Part shown: piece by piece, positions 55,548-63,216 of the stretch
Numbering within the stretch: position 1 is the first letter of the stretch
Layout: each line of letters starts with the position of its first letter
DNA from: Streptomyces amritsarensis
Lineage (GTDB): Bacteria; Actinomycetota; Actinomycetes; Streptomycetales; Streptomycetaceae
NCBI RefSeq assembly: GCF_001953875.1
Contig: NZ_MQUR01000038.1
Span: 1 to 63,430 of the forward strand
Length of the DNA: 63,430 bases
Direction of reading: 5' to 3'
Notes under the pieces: model-generated
What the model was told of the DNA's origin: nothing
The model's database searches: none
Seen by the model: the letters and a program-made list of their open reading frames with translations, nothing else
Program-made: the position numbers and the translations under genes

Positions 55548-56405
55548 ATGACATCCGCACTGTGCGCACTGCTCTTACTGGCCGCGCTGGCCGGCCCGCT
55601 CTGCCTGCGGCTGCGCCGCCACCCCGCCTTCGTCACCGGCCGCGACGGCCGGCTCTCCACCTCGACCGCGATCGCCCTGGCCTGGACGGTGATCCTGGTC
55701 TGGCTCCTGCTCGCCCTCCTGGGCTACGGCCTCACCGCGGGCGGCGGCGTGAGCTGGTTCCACGGCACCGACGGCCCGCTGTCCACGCTGACGACGGTGT
55801 ACCTGCCGCTGCTCGGCGGCCCGTACGTGGCGCTGATCGCGGCCAAGGCGGTCGTCGGCCTGCGCGTGGAGCGCGGCAGCCTCGCCAAACCGGCCGCCCC
55901 GCCCACCGCATCGGGCAGCCGCCCGCTGCGGGAGCTCATCGCGAACGACAGCGGACGCACCGACCTCGTCGACCTCCAGTACGTCACCCTCAGCGCGGTC
56001 ACGATGCTCTACGTCGTCCTCTTCTTCCTCGCCGACGTCGGCGAGGGCCTCCCCCGCCTCCCCGAGGAGATCTGGGCCCTGACGGGCGCCCCGGCCGGCG
56101 CCTACCTCGTCAACAAGATGGCCACCCGTCCCAGCCCGGTCATCACCAAAGCCTCGGTCTCCGGCGACCGCCTGACCGTCGAGGGCGGCGGCTTCACCCC
56201 CGACCCGGCGGGCCGCCCGCCCCTGGTCACGGTCGACGACACCCCGCTGGAGGCCCGGCCCGACCCCCTGACCGGCGCCCTGACGACCACCCTGCCGCCG
56301 ACGGCGAAACCGCCCCTGACGGTGGTGGTCACGGCCCGCGGCCTGCGCAGCGACCCGTACTGCTACGAGGGCCCCGCCCTCCCGGCCCAGCAGAGCGCAG
56401 GCTGA
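55548..56405 (+). CDS. Membrane protein with a TTA codon (bldA-dependent candidate)
   Basis: This 285-residue protein has a first helix (LCALLLLAALAGPLCL), a second (STAIALAWTVILVWLLLALLGYGL), others near 75-95 and 155-170, and a C-terminal extracellular-type beta domain (about 195-270: KASVSGDRLTVEGGGFTPDPAGRPPLVTVDDTPLEA) resembling an IPT/Ig fold. Codon 10 (55575-55577) is TTA, the only in-frame TTA I found in the called genes of this window. Translation should therefore depend on bldA. The next gene starts two bases after the stop, so the pair is likely co-translated. Function is unknown. Confidence 0.75.
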   Translation: MTSALCALLLLAALAGPLCLRLRRHPAFVTGRDGRLSTSTAIALAWTVILVWLLLALLGYGLTAGGGVSWFHGTDGPLSTLTTVYLPLLGGPYVALIAAKAVVGLRVERGSLAKPAAPPTASGSRPLRELIANDSGRTDLVDLQYVTLSAVTMLYVVLFFLADVGEGLPRLPEEIWALTGAPAGAYLVNKMATRPSPVITKASVSGDRLTVEGGGFTPDPAGRPPLVTVDDTPLEARPDPLTGALTTTLPPTAKPPLTVVVTARGLRSDPYCYEGPALPAQQSAG

Positions 56406-56407
56406 CG

Positions 56408-56965
56408 ATGCCACCCCTGGCCCCGTCCTGGCGCGCACCCTGGCGGACCTGGACGGCCCCTGCGGGCACCCGCGCCCGGTACGCCGAGATCCCCACGCCC
56501 CTGGGCACGTACACGCTTTTCCGGGAGCCCGGTCGGCGCCTCACCGCCACCGCCAGGGCCGAAGCCCGGGAACGCTGGCAGTTCCGCCTCGGGGAGGACA
56601 CCGTCCTCGAGGTCGACGACGCAGCGGCCCCCTGGTACGGGATGCGGGTCCGGATGCGCCGCGGCGTCCGGGGCCGGCTCGACGGCGTGCCGTTCACGGC
56701 GCACGCCCGGGGCAGATCCCTGTCGGCGCACCGCCGGGGCATCCACTTCACCCTGGACGACGGACGGACCCTGTCGTTCACCGTCCACCGCCTCCACCGG
56801 CACCTCGTCCGGCGGACAGCCGGCACGGACACGGTGATCTCACGCACCCACGGCGGCGGCTGGGAGACCCGCGGCCTCGACCGGGGCGAGACGGCCCTCC
56901 TGTGCCTCGTCACCGTCGCGAGCCTCGACCGGCTCCTCGACCCACCCCTCCTAGAACTCCTCTGA
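56408..56965 (+). CDS. Hypothetical protein coupled to the TTA-containing gene
   Basis: This 185-residue protein begins two bases after the preceding stop. It is a soluble, beta-rich, Arg-rich protein (RARYAEIPTPLGTYTLFREPGRRLTATARAEARERWQFRLGEDTVLEVDDAAAPWYGMRVRMRRG) ending in a hydrophobic helix (ALLCLVTVASLDRLLDPPLLELL). I recognise no family, though the fold could be a LURP/Tubby-like or scramblase-type beta barrel. By polarity it may share the bldA dependence of the upstream gene. Confidence 0.65.
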   Translation: MPPLAPSWRAPWRTWTAPAGTRARYAEIPTPLGTYTLFREPGRRLTATARAEARERWQFRLGEDTVLEVDDAAAPWYGMRVRMRRGVRGRLDGVPFTAHARGRSLSAHRRGIHFTLDDGRTLSFTVHRLHRHLVRRTAGTDTVISRTHGGGWETRGLDRGETALLCLVTVASLDRLLDPPLLELL

Positions 56966-56967
56966 GC

Positions 56968-57162
56968 TCAGCCGTCCTTGTGGCGGGCGACGTGGCCGGA
57001 GTCCGCGTCGCCCACCGCGAGAGCGGCCCGACGGCAACGCGACCGGACCGGGCACGGAGACGGGTGGGTGCCGTCCGGGACGTGGAACGTGATGTGTCGG
57101 CGCGGCGGGAGCCCGCGCGCCCGGCTCCGCCCCAGGCGCCACCACCACGCCCCGGACGGCAC
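56968..57162 (-). CDS. Possible small basic protein
   Basis: A 64-codon frame from GTG (PSGAWWWRLGRSRARGLPPRR, then HITFHVPDGTHPSP and ending DSGHVARHKDG) has strongly GC-biased third positions like real local genes. No family or good ribosome site is visible. It fills part of the otherwise empty 308-base gap between 56966 and 57273. The remainder, 57163-57273, is low-complexity GC-rich sequence. Confidence 0.35.
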   Translation of the reverse strand: MPSGAWWWRLGRSRARGLPPRRHITFHVPDGTHPSPCPVRSRCRRAALAVGDADSGHVARHKDG

Positions 57163-57273
57163 CCCCCCCGGCCCCGGCCCGCCCCCGGCAGGCCCGGCCC
57201 GGCCTGGCCCCGCCAGGTCCCCGGCAGGGCAACAGCCCGCCCGGGCAACGCAACGCCCGGCCGGGCCGCGGCC

Positions 57274-58146
57274 TCAGCCCTCCGCCGGGGCCCTCCCCGT
57301 CAGCGCCGACAAGCTGGCCCGGACGTGCGCCATGTGGGCCCGCATCTCCTCCTGCGCCTCCACGTGCTCCCGCAGCACCCGCTCCGTCTCACGAGAGATC
57401 CGCTCCTGCGCCACCCGCGCCTGCGCCACCAGCTCCGCGGCCCGCGCCTCCGCGTCCTCCTGACCGTGCCGCGCCGCCTCCTCCGCCTCCGCGTACCCCC
57501 GCCGCGCCTCCGCCAGCCCGGCCTCCGCGCACCGCTCCGACTCCGTGTGGCGCGCGTCCAGCTCCGCCTCCCGCGCCGCCAGCTCCCGGCCCACCGCCTC
57601 CCAGCGCTCCCCCTGCTCCCGCTCGCGCTCCACCCGCGCCGCTTCCGCCCGCCGCCGCACCTTCGCCAGCGCCGCCGCCGCGTCCGCCCGCCACGCCGCC
57701 GCGTCCTGGCGCGCCCCCGCCCGCAGGTCGTCCGCCTCCCGCTCGGCCCGCAACAGCCCCTGCCGCGCCCGGACCTCGGTCTGCTCCCGCACCGCCTCCG
57801 CGTCGCCGCGCGCCAGTTCCGCCACCCGCTCGGCGCGTGCCCCGGCCGCGTCCAGCGTCGCGGCCGCGTCCGCCCGCGCCTCCGTCCGTACCGCCTCGGC
57901 CTCCTCCTCCGCCAGCAGCAGGATCCGCCGGGCGCGCTCGCCCAACTCGTCGTACGTCTGCGGGGCGAGCCCGGCCACGACCTCCCGCAGCCGCGCCGCC
58001 TCCGCCTCCATCTGCCTGGCCAGGACCGTCAGCCGCGCCACCCGCTCCCAGGCCTCGTCGCGGCTCCCGGAGAGCCGGGCGAGATACCGGTCGACCTCTT
58101 CCATGCGGTAGCCGCGACCGCGCACGGTCGCAATGGGTGCACTCAT
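57274..58146 (-). CDS. DivIVA-like coiled-coil protein
   Basis: This 290-residue protein begins with the DivIVA-type N-terminal motif (TVRGRGYRMEEVDRYLARLSGSRDEAWERVARL) and is then almost entirely coiled coil rich in Ala, Glu and Arg (about 35-275), the pattern of streptomycete cytoskeletal or polarisome proteins often annotated as cellulose-binding proteins. The N-terminal motif suggests membrane or polar localisation. It is the downstream neighbour, in the same direction, of the toxin/immunity-domain cluster, 167 bases after it. A role in hyphal tip organisation is inference. Confidence 0.8.
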   Translation of the reverse strand: MSAPIATVRGRGYRMEEVDRYLARLSGSRDEAWERVARLTVLARQMEAEAARLREVVAGLAPQTYDELGERARRILLLAEEEAEAVRTEARADAAATLDAAGARAERVAELARGDAEAVREQTEVRARQGLLRAEREADDLRAGARQDAAAWRADAAAALAKVRRRAEAARVEREREQGERWEAVGRELAAREAELDARHTESERCAEAGLAEARRGYAEAEEAARHGQEDAEARAAELVAQARVAQERISRETERVLREHVEAQEEMRAHMAHVRASLSALTGRAPAEG

Positions 58147-58312
58147 CCTGGATGCGCCTCTCTCGCGGGGATTCCCGTCAAGGATGCGCCATTTGCTCCC
58201 TGAAGCCCGAATGGCCGGGCCGAGACCCCTTCCGAGGGTCCCGACCCGGCCACTCAACGGATCACGCGACCACGCGGCCACGCGACCACACGACCCCGCG
58301 ATCAGAGGGGCG

Positions 58313-60784
58313 TCACAACAGCCCGTCCCACATCTGCTCCAGCAGCACCGACCACCAGCTCTCCGGCGACGCCAGCGCCGCACTGTCGAGCCCCGCCAGA
58401 TTCGCCTGGAAATCGACGGTCCAGCGGCCGGCCTGCTCCGGCGTCAGATGCTGGCGCAGCCGCCACATGTGACCCAGCATCGCCATCGAGCGCACGAACT
58501 GCGGCAGGCTCGAATTCACGAACTGCGGCGGCACCGGAGCACCACCCGGCCCGCCCTCCACCGGCACCGCCACGATGTGCGCGGTCCCGTACTGCACGCA
58601 CAGCGCCTTGCCGAAGTCGCTGCCGATCACGAGGTACGAGCCCGCGTCCGACGCCGGCTGCACCTGCCGCTGCGCCGCCAGCTCAGCCAGCGTCGGCACC
58701 GGCTGCCCCGGCACCGCCTGCGCCCAGAAGAACGGCCCGAAATCGACGGGCAGGCCGGCCCACATCAGCGTCTGCGCCACGATCTCCGGCACACCCTGCC
58801 GGGACACCGCCCGCTGGTCGAAGCGGAACACGCCCTGCGGACCGAACGCCGCCGCCAGCTCCTGCCCGATCGCCTCCAGCGGGATCGCCGGCTGCAGCGG
58901 GACCTGCGGCAGCGGCGCACGCACCGGCGCCGGGCGCGCCGGACCGTCCGCGACCTGGTGCAGCTCGCCCTGATGGGTGAGCAGGTGCCGCATGCCCTGC
59001 TGGCGGCCCGCGTGGTCCTTCCCGTACGGAGCCACGCTGGTGATCCGCACCTGCGGCCACGTCTCCCGGATCATGCGGGCGCAGTAACCACCGGGCAGCT
59101 CACAGGACTCCAGCTCGGTGTGCAGCTCCAGCACCTGCTGCGGCGGCACGTTCATCGCGCGCAGCTCGTAGAGGATCTGCCACTCCGGGTGCGGGGTACC
59201 GGGCGCCGAGCGGCGGATGAGCTGCTGCTCGGAGCCGTCGGGAGCGCGGTAGCGCAGCACGGCCTGGTAGCCGGGGCCGACCGTGGGCGCACCCGTCGGG
59301 GCCTGCGGCTGCGCCGCGGGCCCGCCGGGAGGCGGCCCGGGCGGACCGGGCGGCTGCGGGACGCCGGGACCCGCCAGCATCGTCGCGGCATGGTCGAGCC
59401 CGCCCCCGGGCGCACCGGGAGCCCCGGGGGCGCCCGGCGGACCGGGAGGCTGCGGGACGCCGGGACCCGCCAGCATCGTCGCGGCGTGATGGGCCCCGCC
59501 GCCGGGCGCACCGGGAGGTCCGGGCGGACCCGGAGGCTGGGGCGCACCGGCACCCGCACCCGGCGCACCGGGAGGACCGGGAGGCGCCGGCGGCCGGCCC
59601 GTCACGGCCGGACCGGCCAGCATCGTCGCCGCATGGTCGAGCCCACGCCCCAACGACCCGGGAGCCCCGGGCGGACCGGGAGGCGCCGGCGGCTGACCCG
59701 CACCAGGCGCACCGGGCGCACCGGGCGGACCGGGCGGACCCGGAGGCGCCGGCGGCTGACCCGTCACAGCCGGACCGGCCAGCATCGTCGCCGCATGGTC
59801 GAGCCCGCCACCGGGCGCACCCGGGGCCCCCGGCGCACCGGGAGGACCGGGCGGCGTCGCCGTGCGACCCGCACCCGGGTCCTCCTCGGCGCCCGGCCGC
59901 GAGACCCGGGCCCTGCTCGTCGGCGCGTCCGCGATCTCCTGGGGCGAAGACCCCAGCGCGGGCACCACGGCGGTCCGCGGCAGCTGACTGCCACCCGGCA
60001 TCAGCGTCGTCTTCGCCTCGGGAGCCACCCCGGAGGACGGCGCGTCCTCCAGGTCCGACCCGGACAGCGGCGGCGCGAACACGGTCGCCGGGAGCGGCAC
60101 GGACGCGTCGTCCGAGCCGGAGTTCACATCCGTACCGGCCCACGGCGTGGCCCCGGTCGGCACCACCGCGGCCGCGGGAGTCGCCGGAACGCCGTCGTTG
60201 GCCGTCGGCTCGTACGGGATCTCGCCCCCGCGCCGCAACGGCACCGCGTCCGCAGCACCCGGAACCACCGCCGCGCCGGACTCCGCCGAAGCCGAAGCCA
60301 CATCCGCATCCGCGGGGACCGCGGGAGCACCGGAACCCAGGCCAGCGCCGGCAGCCGGCTCCAGAGACGCCGAAGCCGAAGCCGAAGCCGCGGCCGGCCT
60401 GGGCGGGATCCCCGCCCGGTCCGCCGCCTCCTGCAACCACTCCGGAGGACTCAGCATGAACGAGGTCTGCTCCGAATCGATCCGCGGCGGCGGAACCGAA
60501 GCCTCCGAGGCCGCGTTCGCAGCCACGGCCCCGTACTCCTCCTCGTACCGGCGAATCACCTCACCCACCGGCAGCCCCGGCCACAACGTCACCTCGCCGC
60601 TGTCCCGGGCGATGACCAGCCGCTGCCGGCCGCCCCCCGACACCGGACCCGCCGCACGGTCCTCCGCCCACACCACGAACCCGAGCCCGAACTCCCGTAC
60701 CCGCACCTCCCGGTGCTGGTACGCGGGCACGTCCCCGTTGATCCACTCCTCGGCGCGCTCCTGCGCCTGCGCAAACGTCACCAT
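58313..60784 (-). CDS. Multidomain protein: Imm35/YrhB-like, collagen-like repeats, deaminase-like and SUKH-4 domains
   Basis: This 823-residue protein has no signal peptide or membrane helix. Residues 1-95 (AQAQERAEEWINGDVPAYQHREVRVREFGLGFVVWAED) resemble YrhB/Imm35-type immunity domains. Residues 100-300 are low complexity. Residues 305-500 are Gly-Pro-Pro repeats with four HAATMLAGP units. Residues about 500-620 look like a toxin-type nucleic-acid deaminase: LHTELESCELPGGYC carries an HxE and a Cys pair. Residues about 640-823 match SUKH-4 (PFFWAQAV, YLVIGSDFGKALCVQYGTAHIVAVPV, FVNSSLPQFVRSM). The ATG at 60784 follows AGGGG. Toxin-like and immunity-like domains in one cytoplasmic chain are unusual. 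Deaminase activity is unproven. Confidence 0.8.
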   Translation of the reverse strand: MVTFAQAQERAEEWINGDVPAYQHREVRVREFGLGFVVWAEDRAAGPVSGGGRQRLVIARDSGEVTLWPGLPVGEVIRRYEEEYGAVAANAASEASVPPPRIDSEQTSFMLSPPEWLQEAADRAGIPPRPAAASASASASLEPAAGAGLGSGAPAVPADADVASASAESGAAVVPGAADAVPLRRGGEIPYEPTANDGVPATPAAAVVPTGATPWAGTDVNSGSDDASVPLPATVFAPPLSGSDLEDAPSSGVAPEAKTTLMPGGSQLPRTAVVPALGSSPQEIADAPTSRARVSRPGAEEDPGAGRTATPPGPPGAPGAPGAPGGGLDHAATMLAGPAVTGQPPAPPGPPGPPGAPGAPGAGQPPAPPGPPGAPGSLGRGLDHAATMLAGPAVTGRPPAPPGPPGAPGAGAGAPQPPGPPGPPGAPGGGAHHAATMLAGPGVPQPPGPPGAPGAPGAPGGGLDHAATMLAGPGVPQPPGPPGPPPGGPAAQPQAPTGAPTVGPGYQAVLRYRAPDGSEQQLIRRSAPGTPHPEWQILYELRAMNVPPQQVLELHTELESCELPGGYCARMIRETWPQVRITSVAPYGKDHAGRQQGMRHLLTHQGELHQVADGPARPAPVRAPLPQVPLQPAIPLEAIGQELAAAFGPQGVFRFDQRAVSRQGVPEIVAQTLMWAGLPVDFGPFFWAQAVPGQPVPTLAELAAQRQVQPASDAGSYLVIGSDFGKALCVQYGTAHIVAVPVEGGPGGAPVPPQFVNSSLPQFVRSMAMLGHMWRLRQHLTPEQAGRWTVDFQANLAGLDSAALASPESWWSVLLEQMWDGLL
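59283..59870 (-). repeat. Collagen-like repeat region with HAATMLAGP units
   Basis: The DNA encodes repeated GPPGAPG triplets interrupted by four near-identical units LDHAATMLAGP (one reads AHHAATMLAGP) spaced about 30-45 residues apart. The nucleotide repeats are long enough to recombine or slip while keeping frame. The Thr in each unit is a possible phosphorylation or FHA-binding site. Confidence 0.85.
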
Positions 60785-60791
60785 CGCGCCG

Positions 60792-61787
60792 TCACCCCTC
60801 ATCCGAACCGGCACGCGCCACCGGAACCGAACGCGCGAATCCGCCGTCCACCATCAGACCGGCCACCGTCTCCAGTTCCGGCGGGTTGCCCGCCAACCGC
60901 TCGAGGAAGGCATCGAAATCACCGCCGCACGGCAGCAAAAGCCGCTCCACGCGCTCCTGCACCGACCATCCGTCCTGGTCGCGTGCGTCGTCGTACGGGG
61001 AGAACCACACCGACCCGATGCCTTCGCCCTTCACCTTCAGCGCGAGCAGACCGCCCTGCGCGAAGGCCACGCACAGGTAGTCCTTCGTCAGGTGGTCGCG
61101 CAGGCACTTGTTGACGTAGACGAGGTCGTTGACCGCCGCCTCCTCACGCACCGTGAAGAACGGCTGGTCCACCAGCAGACCGAGCTCCACGTCCAGGCCG
61201 GCGCCCACCGGCGCACAACCGCCCGCCGCCTTCAGGAACGAGCGGTACGCCTCCGGCAGCCGGTAGCCGAGGTCCTCCTCGACCCCCTGGACCTGGCTCT
61301 CGGAGACCGACACCACGGACTTCGGCAGCCCGATGTGCGCCGGACGCACCTCCTGCAACGGCCGCGTCCCGCGCTTGTCGTGGTCCACCGGAGCCGTCGC
61401 CAGACCCGCGTGATGCCGCAGCAGCGCCTTCACCTCGACCGGGACCAGCTCCATGCGCCGCGAACCCGCCACGTGATGCCAGGTCCAGCCGTGCGGGGTG
61501 CCCACCGGCCCGACCGTGTCCCACAACTCGTGCCCCGCCGCCTTCATCGCCGCGTTCGCGGACACGTAGTCGGTCAGCCGCAACTCGTCGACGCCGAAAC
61601 CCTCGGGCGGTTCGGCGATCTCCACCGCCGCGCGCGCGTAGGCGGAGAAGTCCGGATACCCGTCACCGTCCATCCGCACTCCGTGGGGATGCCGAGCGGC
61701 CCGGACCGGGTCCGGGAAATGCACGACCTGCCCCGAGTAAGCGGCGTTGGGTGGCGCGGCCTGCTGCCCGAGCCGACCTGTCGTCAT
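60792..61787 (-). CDS. WHH-type HNH nuclease-like domain fused to SMI1/KNR4 (SUKH-1) domain
   Basis: The 331-residue protein combines two domains. Residues 30-135 match HNH/EndoVII toxin domains of polymorphic toxin systems: GYPDFSAYARAAVEI, RLTDYVSAN, then HGWTWHHVAGSRRMELVPVEVKALLRHHAGLA with the WHH core at residues 103-105. Residues about 155-331 match SUKH-1/SMI1-KNR4 (SVSESQVQGVEEDLGYRLPEAYRSFLKAAGGCAPVG, then DYLCVAFAQGGLLALKVKGEGIGSVWFSPYDD), the common immunity fold. It has no signal peptide. The stop overlaps the upstream region of the 823-residue protein gene by nothing more than an eight-base gap, so the two form an operon. Whether the nuclease is active or silenced in cis is unknown. 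Confidence 0.85.
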   Translation of the reverse strand: MTTGRLGQQAAPPNAAYSGQVVHFPDPVRAARHPHGVRMDGDGYPDFSAYARAAVEIAEPPEGFGVDELRLTDYVSANAAMKAAGHELWDTVGPVGTPHGWTWHHVAGSRRMELVPVEVKALLRHHAGLATAPVDHDKRGTRPLQEVRPAHIGLPKSVVSVSESQVQGVEEDLGYRLPEAYRSFLKAAGGCAPVGAGLDVELGLLVDQPFFTVREEAAVNDLVYVNKCLRDHLTKDYLCVAFAQGGLLALKVKGEGIGSVWFSPYDDARDQDGWSVQERVERLLLPCGGDFDAFLERLAGNPPELETVAGLMVDGGFARSVPVARAGSDEG

Positions 61788-62017
61788 GGCGGTAGCCCCC
61801 TGCTGGATCTGGCTGGTTCACCACAGCCTATGCGCTGGGGCAAGAGGCTCCCCCGCCCGCGACCCGCACACCAGCTCGACGGCCAGGAACATCCGAATTG
61901 ATACGAAAATTCGACCCCGCTTCCGTATGACAGATGACATTTGGCAGGCTGTCCCCGCAGCACGGGGGCGTGCGCGACAGCGGTCACCACCGCCGCCACG
62001 GGAGGGAAAGCGCGACC

Positions 62018-62578
62018 ATGCAGAACACGGCAACACGTACGGAACCGGGCGACGGCACCGCCGACGCGACAGGCACACCCGCCGAAGCGGGCACCGCCAC
62101 CGGCGACCCCCGCCTGCGCTGGAGCAGCAGCGACGGCCGACCCACCCCACCCGTCCTGCGGTTCCGCCGGGACGGCATCCTGCCCACCGTCGCCGCCGCG
62201 CTCTCCGTACGCGGCGAGACCCTCACCGGCACCGCCGGCAAGGCCGACCAGCCACCCGCGCTCCACCCCCTCGTCCAGGACTTCCTGGACACCCTCACCA
62301 GCGGCCAGCGCGAACGCTTCACCGGACGATGTCCCGAAGCGATACTGCTCTCCCGCCACCTGGCCGCCGTCGAGGCCGCACGCTCCCGACGCGCCTCCCG
62401 CAAGCCCCTCTCACCCAGCGAGGCCCGCCGCTCCCTCAAGCACGCGAAGATCACCGCCCGGCGCATCCGCGAGGACGGCGACCCCCTCCACGGCAGCTAC
62501 GCACCCCCCTGCCGCTCCTGCGACGCCCTCCTCGCCCACTTCGGCGTACGCCCCGTCGACCTCACCCCAGCCGAGTAG
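62018..62578 (+). CDS. YwqJ-like deaminase-family protein
   Basis: This 186-residue protein has a disordered N-terminus (1-45) and a deaminase-fold domain of the YwqJ type: GRCPEAILLSRHLAAVEA with Cys-x-Glu (105-107) replacing His-x-Glu, and IREDGDPLHGSYAPPCRSCDALL with PCxxC (164-168). These residues would bind zinc. In Bacillus and many other bacteria such domains are C-terminal toxins of polymorphic secretion systems; here the domain is nearly free-standing with no leader or pre-toxin region. GGAGGG precedes the ATG. The next gene, two bases later, encodes a SUKH-3 protein, the usual immunity partner. Divergent from the WHH-SUKH gene. Confidence 0.85.
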   Translation: MQNTATRTEPGDGTADATGTPAEAGTATGDPRLRWSSSDGRPTPPVLRFRRDGILPTVAAALSVRGETLTGTAGKADQPPALHPLVQDFLDTLTSGQRERFTGRCPEAILLSRHLAAVEAARSRRASRKPLSPSEARRSLKHAKITARRIREDGDPLHGSYAPPCRSCDALLAHFGVRPVDLTPAE

Positions 62579-62580
62579 CC

Positions 62581-63093
62581 ATGACCACCACCTCCGCCTC
62601 CTACGACCGCTCCTCGACGACCCGCTTCCCGGTCGCGGTGGACTCCGCGCTGCGCACCGCGGGATGGGAACCCGGCCGCTGGGACGCCAAGCAGGCCGAG
62701 TACTGGGCCGACGCCCTCCGGGACCACACGACCCCCGCCGGCCACCGGCACACGGTCTTCCCCGCCGCCGTCGAGGCGTGGGCGGAGTTCGGCGGCCTCA
62801 CCGTCACCGCCCCCGGCCCCGGCCGCCAGATCGCCCCGACGCCGGTACGGATCGACCCCCTCACGGGACTCCACCTGGCGCGCACCTTCGCCGACCTCGG
62901 GCGGGCCCTGTCCACCCAGCTCTGCCCCCTCGGGGTCGAGGCCGACGGCGGCTCCCACCTCGCGCTCGACCGCGAGGGCCGCGTCTACGGCATCGACCAC
63001 ACCGGCGACTGGTACCTCGGCTCCACGGTCGACGAGGCCCTCACCCTCCTCCTGACGGGCCTCCAACCGACGCGCCTGACCACGCACCAGTAA
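62581..63093 (+). CDS. SUKH-3 family immunity protein
   Basis: The 170-residue protein matches SUKH-3: FPVAVDSALRTAGWEPGRW, FPAAVEAWAEFGGLTV, IDPLTGL, LGRALSTQLCPLGVEADGGSHLALDREGRVYGIDHTGDWYLGSTVDEALTLLLTGL. Family members neutralise deaminase and nuclease toxins by binding them. It follows the YwqJ-like gene with a two-base gap, so the two are co-translated as a toxin-immunity-like pair. Confidence 0.88.
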   Translation: MTTTSASYDRSSTTRFPVAVDSALRTAGWEPGRWDAKQAEYWADALRDHTTPAGHRHTVFPAAVEAWAEFGGLTVTAPGPGRQIAPTPVRIDPLTGLHLARTFADLGRALSTQLCPLGVEADGGSHLALDREGRVYGIDHTGDWYLGSTVDEALTLLLTGLQPTRLTTHQ

Positions 63094-63112
63094 CCCTCCG
63101 CTCCCACCGTTT

Positions 63113-63216
63113 CCCTACGCGGGGAGCGAGGCAGAACGGGAGCGGTCCCCCTACGCGGGGAGCGAGGCGGAACGGGACACGGACTCGGCACCGTCCCCCT
63201 ACGCGGGGAGCGAGGC
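63113..63216. repeat. Three 20-bp direct repeats with internal hairpin
   Basis: CCCTACGCGGGGAGCGAGGC occurs at 63113-63132, 63148-63167 and 63197-63216. Each copy holds CCC-TACGC-GGG, a short hairpin. The intervals are 15 and 29 bases and share partial similarity (GAACGGGA), so this is an expanding degenerate repeat after the SUKH-3 gene, perhaps derived from its terminator. Confidence 0.85.

Noticed and set aside
63113..63216. CRISPR array
   Set aside because: The 20-base repeats contain a hairpin, but spacers are 15 and 29 bases, partly similar to each other, only three copies exist and no cas genes are near.
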